This document shows positions 1 through 8,960 of a stretch of DNA of 64,000 nucleotides, one piece after another. Source of the stretch: Desulfobulbus_C sp964551175. GTDB taxonomy: Bacteria; Desulfobacterota; Desulfobulbia; Desulfobulbales; Desulfobulbaceae. The stretch is from NCBI GenBank assembly GCA_964551175.1, contig CAZKBZ010000002.1, positions 1 to 64,000 of the forward strand, read 5' to 3'. Under the pieces are notes generated by a model. It was not told the DNA's origin. It searched no databases and saw only the letters and a program-made list of their open reading frames with translations. Positions within the stretch are counted from its first letter, which is position 1. Each line of letters begins with the position of its first letter. Position numbers and translations under genes: made by a program.

Positions 1-1225
1 CAGCCGTCTGATTGATTGTGACAAGTTTGTCCAAAATTTTTTTGTACTGTTCAGTGATAACCGCCCAGTCATATTTTTCAATGCACCTATTCCTGCCGGC
101 TATTTTCAACTTTTCAATTTGTTCCGGGTGTTCAAAGGCATAAATAATTTTTTCAGCCAAAGCCGCATGATCCTTTTCCGGCGCAAATAATCCGGTTTCA
201 TTTTCCTGAATAATATCCTCCAGCCCTCCGGTCCTGGTGGCAATGACAAGGCATCCGGACATGGCAGCTTCGACAAAGGTGAGCCCGAAGCCTTCTGCAT
301 CGCCTCCCTCGGCCTTGATTGAAGGACCAATAAAAATATCTGCAGTGGCATAAAAGGCAGGCAGGGCTGAATTAGGAACACTGCCGATACAATGGATATG
401 TTTTTCCAGAGCAAGAGTTTCAACCTGCTCCTGCAACTGCTTATCCAGCTCTCCCCTGCCTATTATCATCAGTTTGGTATGGGGATAACTCTTCAAAATT
501 AACGGCATAGCCTCAATCAGATAGCCAACCCCCTTTTTTTCCGTAAGACGGCCGACATACAGCAAAAATAAATCATCGATCCCATACTTTTCCCTGACTG
601 CAGCATCTTTTGCGGTCGGGACAAATATCTCAGAATCTACGCCCATGGGAATTATCTGGAGAGCAATACCAGGAGGAACTATTTCAGCAAGTGTACTTTG
701 CAAAGCCTTACTCACAACCGTAACATTATCTGCACGAGTTATAATAAATTGTTTTATATATTTTAACAAGTTATGCTGTAATCCAAAAACATCCGCACCA
801 TGGGCGGTCACAACAACCGGGATCCTGAAAAGCATCTTTACCGGGACAGCAAAAAACCCCTGCGGGATCAGCCAGTGGGCATGAATAACATCAGGACGAA
901 TTTTACGGACAAGAAGAAGCAGTGAAAAGAACTGAGCAATCAGGAAAAAAGGAACAACCCCTAAGTAGAGTCTGTTGTGGCGTAAGGTAGGAAGGATCCC
1001 CGTTGAACCGGCAAGCTTTTCAAAAGGTTTTATGAAATAACGAAAACGATGGACCTGGATACCATCAATTATTTCTTGTCTGTCAGCTCCGGGAAAATGA
1101 GGGGCATGAACAATGACATCATAATGTTCTGTCAGCCTTTTTGCTAAGTTAAAGACAAAAGGGGGATCAGTATCGTCTTGCCAGCGCGGGAAGGTCGAAG
1201 TCAGAACAAGAAGTCTTGGCTTCAT
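1..1225 (-). CDS. GT4-family glycosyltransferase, 3' end cut by window edge
   Basis: The reading frame is open from the ATG at 1225 to the left edge, so the C-terminus is missing. The product starts MKPRLLVLTSTFPRW and shows the two-lobe GT-B pattern of glycosyltransferase family 4: an N-terminal lobe with HAHWLIPQG, a mid-protein IIPMGVDSEIF segment, LLYVGRLTEKKG at the start of the donor-binding lobe, and EGFGLTFVEAAMSG carrying the E-x7-E nucleotide-sugar signature. An AGG ribosome site lies eight bases before the start. It follows the GT2 gene on the same strand by 36 bp, so the two are probably co-transcribed. It should transfer a sugar from an activated donor at the cytoplasmic face of the membrane; donor and acceptor cannot be read from sequence. 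Confidence 0.9.
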   Translation of the reverse strand, partial: MKPRLLVLTSTFPRWQDDTDPPFVFNLAKRLTEHYDVIVHAPHFPGADRQEIIDGIQVHRFRYFIKPFEKLAGSTGILPTLRHNRLYLGVVPFFLIAQFFSLLLLVRKIRPDVIHAHWLIPQGFFAVPVKMLFRIPVVVTAHGADVFGLQHNLLKYIKQFIITRADNVTVVSKALQSTLAEIVPPGIALQIIPMGVDSEIFVPTAKDAAVREKYGIDDLFLLYVGRLTEKKGVGYLIEAMPLILKSYPHTKLMIIGRGELDKQLQEQVETLALEKHIHCIGSVPNSALPAFYATADIFIGPSIKAEGGDAEGFGLTFVEAAMSGCLVIATRTGGLEDIIQENETGLFAPEKDHAALAEKIIYAFEHPEQIEKLKIAGRNRCIEKYDWAVITEQYKKILDKLVTINQTA

Positions 1226-1261
1226 GGGTTTTACCTGCCCTGACACTCAGGGTAACGATCA

Positions 1262-2137
1262 TCATTTAACACGATCATACCGCATCTGGGAGATCTGCTC
1301 GGAAATAAGGCCCATCATAAACATAATGATTGACGAATTGAACAGAAGTGCGGACATATTGGTAAAGCGTCCCAACGTAAGAAAAGTATACAGATAATAA
1401 GCAAAACCAACGCTGAAAAAGAAAAAACTCAAGGGTAAAAAAATTCGAAAAGGTGAAAACAGGGTAGCAATCTTGATGATGATAAGGAAAAATCTGGTGC
1501 CGTCACTCATTAGTTTTATCTTGCTCTTCCCTTTCCTTGCCGCTGTCTGAATAGGAACATATTTGACACTTCTACCACTGCGCAGGTAGCTCATGGTAAG
1601 AGTTGTCGGGTAAGAAAAGGTGTTTGGCAGGAGATAGATAAAATCGCGAACCACGGAGGCACGGACGACCCTGAAACCGGAGGTAAGATCTTCCACCCGA
1701 AACTTGGTTACATAGGAGGCCAGCCTGTTGTAGAGCCAGTTGGCAAAATCCCTGTGCAGGACTGTTGACGATCCTTTCCCCCGGGCACCGACAACCATAT
1801 CATATGCCTCTTTGTGCTCAAGCAACCGGGCAATATCAGCTGGATCATGCTGACCGTCGGCATCCATCATGATGATCCATTCACCGCTTGCCATACGTAA
1901 GCCGGTTTTTACCGCCGCACCATTACCAATATTATAGGGATGGGGCCAGACATTTGCCCCGGCATCCATTGCCACCTGCATGGTATTGTCTGTTGAACCG
2001 TCATCAATGACCAGAATTTCAAAATCTGGGTGAAGATCTTTTATCTTTCTAAGAGTGGCACTGATGCTTTGCTCTTCATTATACGCAGGCAGGAGCACCG
2101 TGACGCTTACAGAATTTTCATGCTGTTGATCAACCAC
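1262..2137 (-). CDS. GT2 glycosyltransferase, DPM1/polyprenyl-phosphate sugar transferase type
   Basis: The product has 291 residues. The GT-A fold of family 2 is clear: VTVLLPAYNEE at the N-terminus, VIDDGSTDNT, and the metal-binding DADGQHDP around residue 95. Two hydrophobic helices near residues 225-280 anchor the C-terminus, as in polyprenyl-phosphate mannosyl/glucosyl transferases. The start is a GTG preceded by GAGG at good spacing; no in-frame ATG lies nearby. By family it would load a sugar onto a lipid phosphate carrier or act as a membrane-bound sugar transferase. It lies between gabD (55 bp upstream) and the GT4 gene (36 bp downstream). Confidence 0.88.
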   Translation of the reverse strand: MVDQQHENSVSVTVLLPAYNEEQSISATLRKIKDLHPDFEILVIDDGSTDNTMQVAMDAGANVWPHPYNIGNGAAVKTGLRMASGEWIIMMDADGQHDPADIARLLEHKEAYDMVVGARGKGSSTVLHRDFANWLYNRLASYVTKFRVEDLTSGFRVVRASVVRDFIYLLPNTFSYPTTLTMSYLRSGRSVKYVPIQTAARKGKSKIKLMSDGTRFFLIIIKIATLFSPFRIFLPLSFFFFSVGFAYYLYTFLTLGRFTNMSALLFNSSIIMFMMGLISEQISQMRYDRVK

Positions 2138-2192
2138 TAAACGTCCTCAAACCAACCAAGTAAAGTTATTCTCAGCTGCCTTCACACTTACC

Positions 2193-3653
2193 CTATCCAT
2201 CGATTCCACCCAGACAGAGGTATTTCATTTCCAGGTATTCATCGATTCCGTATTTTGATCCTTCCCTGCCGATGCCGGATTCCTTGATGCCGCCAAAGGG
2301 TGCTGTTTCCGTGGACATGATGCCGGTGTTGATGCCCACCATGCCGTATTCAAGGGATTCCGCCACCCGCCAGACCCGGCCGACATCACGGCTGTAAAAA
2401 TATGAGGCCAGGCCGTAGGGAGAATCATTTGCCAGGGCAACCGCCTCCTCTTCATGTGTAAAGGAGAACAGGGGGGCCACCGGCCCGAATGTTTCCTCGT
2501 AGGCAATCAGCATGTCTGTGGTTACATCCAACAGAATGGTGGGCTCAAAAAAGAAACCGCCCTGATCAGACCGCCTGCCACCGCAGCCAAGACGGGCTCC
2601 TTTATCCAGTGCATCCTGGATCTGCTGTTCAACCTTCATCACCGCGTTCAGATCAATGAGCGGGCCCTGGTTGACACCAGCATCCAGACCATTGCCCACT
2701 TTGAGATGTTCCCTGACCGCCTTGATCAGCCTGTCGGCAAAGGCCTCATAAATGCCCTGCTGAACGATAAAACGGTTAGCGCAGACACAGGTCTGACCGG
2801 AGTTTCGGTACTTGGAGGCAACGGCACCTTCAACGGCCTCGTCCAAGTCTGCATCATCAAAGATGATAAAGGGTGCATGTCCGCCCAGTTCCAGGGAAAT
2901 TTTTTTCACCGTGTCTGCACACTGGCGCATCAGCATCTTGCCGACAGCTGTGGAACCGGTAAAACTGAGTTTGCGGACAATGGGATTACAGGTCAACTCC
3001 CCGCCTATCTCACTTGCCGGTCCAGTCAGGACATTGAACACTCCCGGTGGCATTCCGGCCTCCCCGGCAAGTTGTGCAAGGGCCAGTGCGGAAAACGGTG
3101 TCTGGCCGGCTGGTTTAATCACCACCGGACAGCCGGCAGCCAGTGCCGGCGCCGCCTTGCGGGTGATCATGGCGGATGGAAAATTCCAGGGCGTAATGGC
3201 TGCACATACGCCGACCGGCTGCTTGATGACCACTATACGCTTACCTGCCTGGCCCATGGGGATAGTATCTCCGTACACCCGTTTGGCCTCCTCGGCGAAC
3301 CATTCGACAAAGCTGGCCCCGTACAGAACTTCTCCCCGGGACTCGGCAAGCGGCTTGCCCTGCTCCATGGTCATAATCATGGCCAGGTCATCCTGGTGCT
3401 CAACAATAAGATCATACCAGTGCCGGATTATGCGGGACCGTTCATGGGCGGTCATCGCCCGCCAGGCCGGCCAGGCAGCATCGGCAGCAGCAATGGCCCG
3501 GGCCGTCTCTTCCCTGCCCAGAGCAGGAACCGAACCTATCAGTTCACCTGTTGCCGGGTTATGCACCTCAATAACCCTGCTGGTTGTCGCATCTATCCAA
3601 TCACCATCAATAAAGCACTGAGTTTTAAATAAATCCTTTTTTTTCAAGTTCAT
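2193..3653 (-). CDS. gabD: Succinate-semialdehyde dehydrogenase (NAD(P)+)
   Basis: A 486-residue aldehyde dehydrogenase of the usual GabD length. Visible family signatures are the cofactor-site segment VVIKPAGQTPFSALA, FTGSTAVGK, LELGGHAPFIIFDDAD with the general-base Glu, and NSGQTCVCANRF with the catalytic Cys. The C-terminal end APFGGIKESGIGREGS is typical of the GabD subfamily. The enzyme oxidises succinate semialdehyde to succinate in the cytoplasm; a related semialdehyde as true substrate is possible. The ATG has a strong AGGTGA ribosome site. It is followed by two glycosyltransferase genes on the same strand with no functional link that I can see. It ends with TAG. Confidence 0.9.
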   Translation of the reverse strand: MNLKKKDLFKTQCFIDGDWIDATTSRVIEVHNPATGELIGSVPALGREETARAIAAADAAWPAWRAMTAHERSRIIRHWYDLIVEHQDDLAMIMTMEQGKPLAESRGEVLYGASFVEWFAEEAKRVYGDTIPMGQAGKRIVVIKQPVGVCAAITPWNFPSAMITRKAAPALAAGCPVVIKPAGQTPFSALALAQLAGEAGMPPGVFNVLTGPASEIGGELTCNPIVRKLSFTGSTAVGKMLMRQCADTVKKISLELGGHAPFIIFDDADLDEAVEGAVASKYRNSGQTCVCANRFIVQQGIYEAFADRLIKAVREHLKVGNGLDAGVNQGPLIDLNAVMKVEQQIQDALDKGARLGCGGRRSDQGGFFFEPTILLDVTTDMLIAYEETFGPVAPLFSFTHEEEAVALANDSPYGLASYFYSRDVGRVWRVAESLEYGMVGINTGIMSTETAPFGGIKESGIGREGSKYGIDEYLEMKYLCLGGIDG

Positions 3654-3674
3654 GGATCACCTTTGATAATGCAT

Positions 3675-3730
3675 GCCGGCGCAGATATGAGAAGCAAAGA
3701 GTATCTGCAACTCTGAACCGGCGCTTTTTT
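3675..3730 (+). terminator. Intrinsic-terminator-like hairpin upstream of gabD
   Basis: GCAGATA (3681-3687) pairs with TATCTGC (3702-3708), and the flanking GCCGG (3675-3679) pairs with CCGGC (3718-3722). A run of six T follows on the plus strand. No plus-strand gene lies before it, so it could only stop antisense transcription or act as structure in the gabD leader. The shape is seen; any function is a guess. Confidence 0.3.
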
Positions 3731-3876
3731 ATTTCTGAAAAACAACAAATATGATAAATTAAATATATAGGTAACAAAGAAAACGTACTGAATTCCGTTC
3801 TAATGTACCAGCATTAAAATCCTTTTCAAGTCTATCCTGAAAAAGATTGGCAGGTGCAGCAACCGAATCGGCTGGA

Positions 3877-4350
3877 ATGATAACGGAACTGAGAGCATCA
3901 AAGCGGTATATTGATTATCTCCCCATTCGGGTAAGCGCCAGGGACGGGGTAAACGGAAAAATTGTGGCCGGACCGCTGTCAGGACGGATCATTGATATTT
4001 CTACCACCGGTGCCTGTCTGCTCATGACCCAGATAATGAGCAACAGTTATCATATTTTTCACTCGACTCGTGAAAACGACTCTCTTTCCCTGCAGTTGCA
4101 GATAAACCTGCCACCTGATATCGTTGACTGCACCATTTCGGCTCGACCGATATGGATGAACCTGTTCCGTCAGGATGAAATCCGAGCCTTTAAGATGGGA
4201 GTTGAGTTTCTGACCAATCCCGAAGGAAAACAGATAAAGCAATTAATGCTGGCCATGGCCAGGCAGCAGAAAAAACGGGCGGACTGGTGGGCTTCCCAGA
4301 CAATGCGTCGAGCAAAATCACTCAATTTTTCACTGTTTACCGGACGGTGA
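3877..4350 (+). CDS. PilZ-domain protein (likely c-di-GMP receptor)
   Basis: The product has 157 residues from the ATG at 3877. A TTG at 3847 in the same frame would add ten residues; neither start has a convincing ribosome site. The two PilZ ligand motifs are present: RASKR near the N-terminus (RxxxR) and DISTTG about 35 residues on (D/NxSxxG). This supports binding of cyclic di-GMP. It is a stand-alone PilZ protein with no output domain, so it probably acts through a partner. Its 3' end overlaps that of the convergent adenylate cyclase gene by 14 bp. Confidence 0.82.
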   Translation: MITELRASKRYIDYLPIRVSARDGVNGKIVAGPLSGRIIDISTTGACLLMTQIMSNSYHIFHSTRENDSLSLQLQINLPPDIVDCTISARPIWMNLFRQDEIRAFKMGVEFLTNPEGKQIKQLMLAMARQQKKRADWWASQTMRRAKSLNFSLFTGR

Positions 4351-5875
4351 ATGCCTGCACAGGATTTGTCACGCCCCGCAGCTGAATTTCTCCCATATCA
4401 GTCACCGCCACCCGATCATCCCGCAGATCACGACGTACTGCTTCAGTAATATATATCCTGCAGGCAGAGGACAGTGCAGCCAGTCGCTGGGCAATGTTCA
4501 CTTCTGTTCCGATAACCGTGTAATCAAGACGCCTGGAAGAGCCGACATTGCCTAAAAACATATCTCCGCAGGTCAGGGCGACACCGAGATCAATGGTGGA
4601 AAAAAACCGGTCACGCTTCTGCCAGCACTGTTTCAGTTCTGCAAAACGTTTGCAGATGGCCATTGCAGTCTCCACAGCCCTTACATTGGCATTATCCAGT
4701 TCTATAGGAGCACCAAACAGTGCCAGGACGGCATCTCCCATAAATTTATCGATCGTGCCGCGGTGCTGAAAAATTGTTTCAGTGAACAGCTGAAAAAATT
4801 CATTCAAAAAATCACGCAGCACATCTAGAGGCAGTTGCTGAACCATACCGGTAAAGTTGCGAATATCAGCAAACAGAACCGTCACTTTTCTGATTTCACC
4901 CAGGTTGGTGGTCAAATCTGCATCACTGGCCAGCAGCAGTTCAGCCACTTCCGGAGCAACATACTGTTCCAGCAGAGTCTGCAGCCTGGTTTTCTCTTCC
5001 AGGGAAAGAAGGGAACGGACATTTTCCAGGGCCAGGGCAGCCTGGGTACAGAGGATACCCAGCATTTCAATGTCAGACTCGGCAAATCGGATATCACCGT
5101 CAGTATAGCTAACATTAAGAACCCCCAAGGTCCTGTCGCGAACGATCATGGGAAAGGAGACTGCCGACACGATTTCCGGCCGTTTCAGCAGATCGGCAAA
5201 CGGGGAGTCCTGCTGCGTTTCCCGGTTCAATATCACCGGTTTTTTTTCAGCAAACACCCAACCGGCAATCTTGTCACCGGGCCGAATTCTGATCTGCCGG
5301 GCCAGTTCCTCATCTATCCCCCGTGAGGCTGCAATACGAAGACATCCTTCCTGTTCATCAAAGAGCATCACGGACAGGCTGTCTGCTGCCGTCTGGGCGG
5401 CAACAACGTCCAGCAGGCAGCCCAGAACCTGTTGCTGCGTGGTTGACGACAAAAACTTTTCTCCAAGTCCATACAGCGGCAACAGGGCACGGAGTCGAGT
5501 GTTCTCCTCGCGCAGGGCAGTTGATTCCATGGCCCTGTTGACATGAGAACGAAGCTGCTCAGGATCCAGAGGACGAGTCAACAGTCCTGAAAAACCGCTC
5601 TCCATGGCCTCAAGACAGGGGATCACGGAATTGGCGCCTGCAGCAATAAGCAGACCGACCAGTTCCGGATTCTCTGCCTGCAATCTGTGAAAGAGAGCAA
5701 TACCGCTCTCTCCGGCAAGGTCCTCCGCCACCATGGCCACCCTGACCGGATTATTCCGACAAAACTCTGTTACCTCGGATGGAGCACAGCACTCCACCGG
5801 ATATTCTTTTATAATATCTATAATCTGTTGACACAGTTCAGGATCATCTGCAATCAACAGGACAGGTGACGCCAT
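4337..5875 (-). CDS. Adenylate cyclase with receiver-like and GAF domains
   Basis: The product has 512 residues and three parts. Residues 1-120 look like a response-regulator receiver, but the phospho-acceptor position is Ala (in MVAEDLAGESG) and the usual Lys is Arg (TRPL), so it is probably a non-phosphorylated pseudo-receiver. Residues 130-290 resemble a GAF sensor domain (PGDKIAGWVFAEKKPV and NVSYTDGD). Residues 315-512 form a class III cyclase: LFADIRNF with the metal Asp, IDKFMGDAVLALFG and DYTVIGTEVNIAQRL with the transition-state Asn and Arg. The Lys/Asp pair (IDKF, DYT) points to ATP rather than GTP. The product would be cAMP. It converges on the PilZ gene. Confidence 0.87.
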   Translation of the reverse strand: MASPVLLIADDPELCQQIIDIIKEYPVECCAPSEVTEFCRNNPVRVAMVAEDLAGESGIALFHRLQAENPELVGLLIAAGANSVIPCLEAMESGFSGLLTRPLDPEQLRSHVNRAMESTALREENTRLRALLPLYGLGEKFLSSTTQQQVLGCLLDVVAAQTAADSLSVMLFDEQEGCLRIAASRGIDEELARQIRIRPGDKIAGWVFAEKKPVILNRETQQDSPFADLLKRPEIVSAVSFPMIVRDRTLGVLNVSYTDGDIRFAESDIEMLGILCTQAALALENVRSLLSLEEKTRLQTLLEQYVAPEVAELLLASDADLTTNLGEIRKVTVLFADIRNFTGMVQQLPLDVLRDFLNEFFQLFTETIFQHRGTIDKFMGDAVLALFGAPIELDNANVRAVETAMAICKRFAELKQCWQKRDRFFSTIDLGVALTCGDMFLGNVGSSRRLDYTVIGTEVNIAQRLAALSSACRIYITEAVRRDLRDDRVAVTDMGEIQLRGVTNPVQAFTVR

Positions 5876-5985
5876 ATTGGATTCTCTACAGTGTTACAGG
5901 AAAAACTCAAATGATCAGATTCTCTTCATAATACCATTTTGTAACTGACAACACAAGACACTGTCCTGAGCTGGTTTCTGATAAC

Positions 5986-6014
5986 TTGACGTAATTCAGA
6001 TTCCTGTTCATAAT
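5986..6014 (+). promoter_or_regulatory. Sigma70-type promoter of rarA
   Basis: TTGACG (5986-5991) and CATAAT (6009-6014) are separated by 17 bp. The -10 element ends only six bases before the rarA ATG, so transcription would begin at or very near the start codon. Confidence 0.55.
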
Positions 6015-6020
6015 AAGCCC

Positions 6021-7373
6021 ATGAATCCACAAAAGCACGATCCTGTTCCTTTGGCCGAGCGGATGCGTCCGTCAAAACTTGCTGATTTTGTCGGCCAGGA
6101 ACACCTGGTGGGCAAAGGAAGGATCTTACATGAACTCATCGCCCGGGACCGGATCCCCTCCCTGCTGCTCTGGGGACCACCCGGATCCGGCAAAACGACC
6201 CTGGCAACCATACTGGCAAACTCCATTCATGCTGATTTTGTCTTCTTTTCAGCTGTTCTGTCCGGTGTAAAGGAGATCAGGAAAATCGTCACGCAGGCTG
6301 AACAGAAACAGGCAACAGCGGACGTACAAACCATTTTGTTTGTTGACGAGATCCACCGTTTCAATAAAAGTCAGCAGGATGCATTTTTGCCCCATGTGGA
6401 AACAGGACTGCTGACCCTGATCGGGGCAACCACGGAAAATCCTTCTTTTGAAGTCATCGCCCCTCTGCTGTCCCGCTGCCAGGTTCTGCTTCTCCATCCC
6501 CTTGACTCTGAAGACATCAAAAAAATTCTGCAACGGGCACTGCGAGACAATGATGGACTGGCTGGAGAGGGGCTGGAAATCGAGGATCAGGCACTGGAAA
6601 TGCTGGCAAAGGGCGTGGACGGGGATTGCAGGCGGGCACTCAACTGCCTGGAAACAGCCTCAATACTTGTACAAAAAAACAGTGGCAACAAGCCCCTTAT
6701 CATCACCGGAGAACTGGTCCGCGAGGCCATGCAGGAACGAAGCTTACGTTATGATCAGACAGGTGAGGAACATTACAACCTGATCTCGGCCCTGCATAAG
6801 AGCCTGCGCGACAGTGACCCGGATGGAGCATGTTACTGGCTGGGACGGATGCTTGCCGGCGGGGAAGACCCGCTTTACATCGCCCGCCGGCTGATCCGTT
6901 TTGCCAGCGAAGACATCGGTATCAGTGATCCCTGGGCGCTTGAGGTGGCAATCAGCTGCCGCCAGGCCTATCATATGCTGGGTTCTCCGGAAGGAGAGCT
7001 TGCCCTGTACCAGGCTACAACCTATCTTGCCACTGCTCCCAAGAGTAATGCTCTCTATATGATGGAGAAAAAAGTCAACAAAGAGATCAGGCGCTCAGGC
7101 TCCCTGGAGGTTCCCCTGCACCTGCGGAATGCTCCGACAAAGTTGATGAAAAAAATCGGTTATGGAAAAAACTACCAGTATGCCCATGACAGCCGGGACG
7201 GACTGGTTGATCAGGAGCATTTGCCCGATGAACTTTCAGGTACACAGTTCTATTATCCCACGGATCGGGGCTATGAGGCTGTTGTCCGCGATCGATTGAT
7301 TCGCTGGCGAAAAATCCTACAACAACGGGTACGAAAACATGAAGATAACAAACAGAAAAAAAACAACTCTTAA
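6021..7373 (+). CDS. rarA: Replication-associated recombination protein A (AAA+ ATPase)
   Basis: The product has 450 residues, the usual RarA/MgsA size. After a short lead comes LAERMRPSKLADFVGQEHL, the family hallmark, then Walker A GPPGSGKTT, Walker B LFVDEIHRF, sensor 1 IGATTENPSFEV and the arginine finger at SRCQ. The C-terminal MgsA part contains GGEDPLYIARRLIRFASED and ends in the conserved DRGYE(A) region. RarA acts at stalled replication forks with SSB. No Shine-Dalgarno is visible before the ATG, which agrees with the leaderless arrangement suggested by the promoter position. Its last 35 bp overlap the start of the selenoprotein gene. Confidence 0.95.
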   Translation: MNPQKHDPVPLAERMRPSKLADFVGQEHLVGKGRILHELIARDRIPSLLLWGPPGSGKTTLATILANSIHADFVFFSAVLSGVKEIRKIVTQAEQKQATADVQTILFVDEIHRFNKSQQDAFLPHVETGLLTLIGATTENPSFEVIAPLLSRCQVLLLHPLDSEDIKKILQRALRDNDGLAGEGLEIEDQALEMLAKGVDGDCRRALNCLETASILVQKNSGNKPLIITGELVREAMQERSLRYDQTGEEHYNLISALHKSLRDSDPDGACYWLGRMLAGGEDPLYIARRLIRFASEDIGISDPWALEVAISCRQAYHMLGSPEGELALYQATTYLATAPKSNALYMMEKKVNKEIRRSGSLEVPLHLRNAPTKLMKKIGYGKNYQYAHDSRDGLVDQEHLPDELSGTQFYYPTDRGYEAVVRDRLIRWRKILQQRVRKHEDNKQKKNNS

Positions 7374-8919
7374 GCTGCCGGCAGCAGTTCTGCTGCTGTT
7401 ACTGAGCATGGCACATCCGCTGCAGGCGGGTGAATTTCTACTCTTTTACGCAAATGATGTTCTGGGCGAAACAGAGCCCTGTGGCTGAAAGTCCAGCCAG
7501 CTGGGCGGTCTGTCCAGAAAAGCGTATCAGATAAAAAACATAGCGAGTCAGGAAAAACTTCCCTACCTGTTTGTTGACAGCGGGGCGCTGCTCTTTAAAC
7601 AAAAAAACATCCGGCCCGGGATGCAGGAACAGGAAAAAGTCACTGCCCGGGGAATTGCCAGAGCCATGCAGACCATGAACTGCAGGGCCGTCTCCATTGC
7701 TGCGCAGGATCTGGCCGGCGGGCTTGATCTGCTTAAACACATTCAGGACGAACAAAAACTGAACTGGCTGTCCATGAACCTGGTTGACAAAAATACCAGC
7801 CAGCCTATTTTTGCCCCATTTCTTGACACTGAAATCGGCGATACAACCATTACAATCCTGGGACTCACCGATGAACAGGCTGCTCAGGGAAAAGATGAGA
7901 ACTACACCATCCTGCCCTGGCAGGAGGTATTGCCCGAGATTGTTAAAGAAATGGACTCAAGGACGGACATGATCATCCTGCTTTCCAGCTACCCTGAAGA
8001 GGTCAACAGGGAGATTGGACGGACAGTTAAAGGTATCGACCTGATCCTTGAATCAGGTCACGGTGGATCCAATCTTGCTCCGCACAGGGTGGAAGACACA
8101 CTGATTGCAAGGGTTGGGGCCCGGGGAAAATATATCGGCATGATGCGGATTAACTGGACTGAAGCCGGGAAATGGGGACGGAATCTGTCCGAGCAGTTAC
8201 GTGCTGAACAAAACCGGCTGGACAGGATAAACTGGCAGATCGGTCGCATGCAAAAACGGTCCCCTGAAAAAGACCTGCAGACAGACAGGCGCTACCAGCG
8301 GTTACTGGCAACCAGAGAAAAATCCATTCAAAAAATTGCAGAATTAAAGAAGAGAAAAAAACTGGCAACCGGAGAGCCGTGCAGCTTCAGCAACCGCTTT
8401 ATCGGCCTGAAATCTTCCCTGCCCGAAGACAAAGAGATACAGGCCATTGTTGACCAGACCACCCGGGAGGTCAACAGGCTCAACCGCAACCGCATGCGCA
8501 ACAGCACCAAGCAGTCCCATCCCTCACTGCAGACAATGGCCGGTTGGCCACGGTGCCAGAAATGTCATCCACTGCAGACAGCATTCTGGCAGACAACAGA
8601 CCATGCAGATGCACTGAAGACCCTGGAACAAGACAACCAGCAGTTTAACGAAGAGTGTCTGCTCTGCCATGTGACCCTGCCCTATTATGACGCTGCCAGG
8701 GTCAAATCTGAAAAACTGCTTCTGCAACTGCCCGGTTCCCTGAAAACCGTGGGGTGCGAGTCCTGTCATGGACCGGGAGCGGTCCACAGTGAACAGCCGG
8801 AATCAACTCTTCTTGTTAAGCCTGAGCAAAGGATCTGCACAGGTTGCCACACTCCGGACCATGACGACAATTTTGTCTTTGGTGACAAGATAGGCAGGGT
8901 TCGCTGCCCCAGGGGATAG
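7339..8919 (+). CDS. UshA-like tetrahaem selenoprotein (UGA at 7486-7488 read as Sec)
   Basis: Read from the ATG at 7339 with UGA as selenocysteine, this is a 526-residue exported protein. A signal peptide covers about residues 1-30 (MKITNRKK, then a Leu-rich core, ending LQA). Sec50 sits in the motif EPCGU, followed by KSSQLGGLSR; in relatives this position is Cys (CGC...GGL). The fold up to about residue 270 is that of UshA/5'-nucleotidase metallophosphatases (GIDLILESGHGG is retained), but several metal ligands are lost. Residues 274-350 are charged and helical. The end carries four CxxCH haem sites at residues 406 (CQKCH), 440 (CLLCH), 473 (CESCH) and 500 (CTGCH). A conventional start at 7621 would discard the signal peptide and the Sec motif. 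Likely a periplasmic redox protein; the substrate is unknown. It overlaps rarA by 35 bp. Confidence 0.85.
7501..7517 (+). promoter_or_regulatory. Candidate bacterial SECIS hairpin
   Basis: CTGGGC (7501-7506) pairs with GTCCAG (7512-7517), including one G-U pair, around the five-base loop GGTCT. The first loop base is G and lies 19 nt after the UGA. A short stem with G at the start of the apical loop, roughly 16-37 nt after the UGA, is what SelB is known to need in bacterial SECIS elements. Confidence 0.65.
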
Positions 8920-8921
8920 AA

Positions 8922-8957
8922 GACCACCTTGTAAAACAGCAATCTTGCAAGGTGGTC
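8922..8957. terminator. Strong hairpin between convergent genes
   Basis: A ten-pair perfect stem, GACCACCTTG (8922-8931) with CAAGGTGGTC (8948-8957), extends inward by about three further pairs around a ten-base loop. It begins three bases after the selenoprotein stop codon. No clear T-run follows on either strand, so it may protect the 3' end or terminate weakly. Confidence 0.55.
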
Positions 8958-8960
8958 AAA

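Noticed and set aside
2454..3632. Long plus-strand frames (up to 392 codons) opposite gabD
   Set aside because: They lie antisense to a clearly conserved enzyme, have no family features, and reflect the codon bias of gabD.
7621..8919. A conventional start of the cytochrome-like gene at ATG 7621
   Set aside because: It would remove the signal peptide needed for c-type haem attachment and the conserved CGU...GGL motif, both encoded in the same frame upstream of it.
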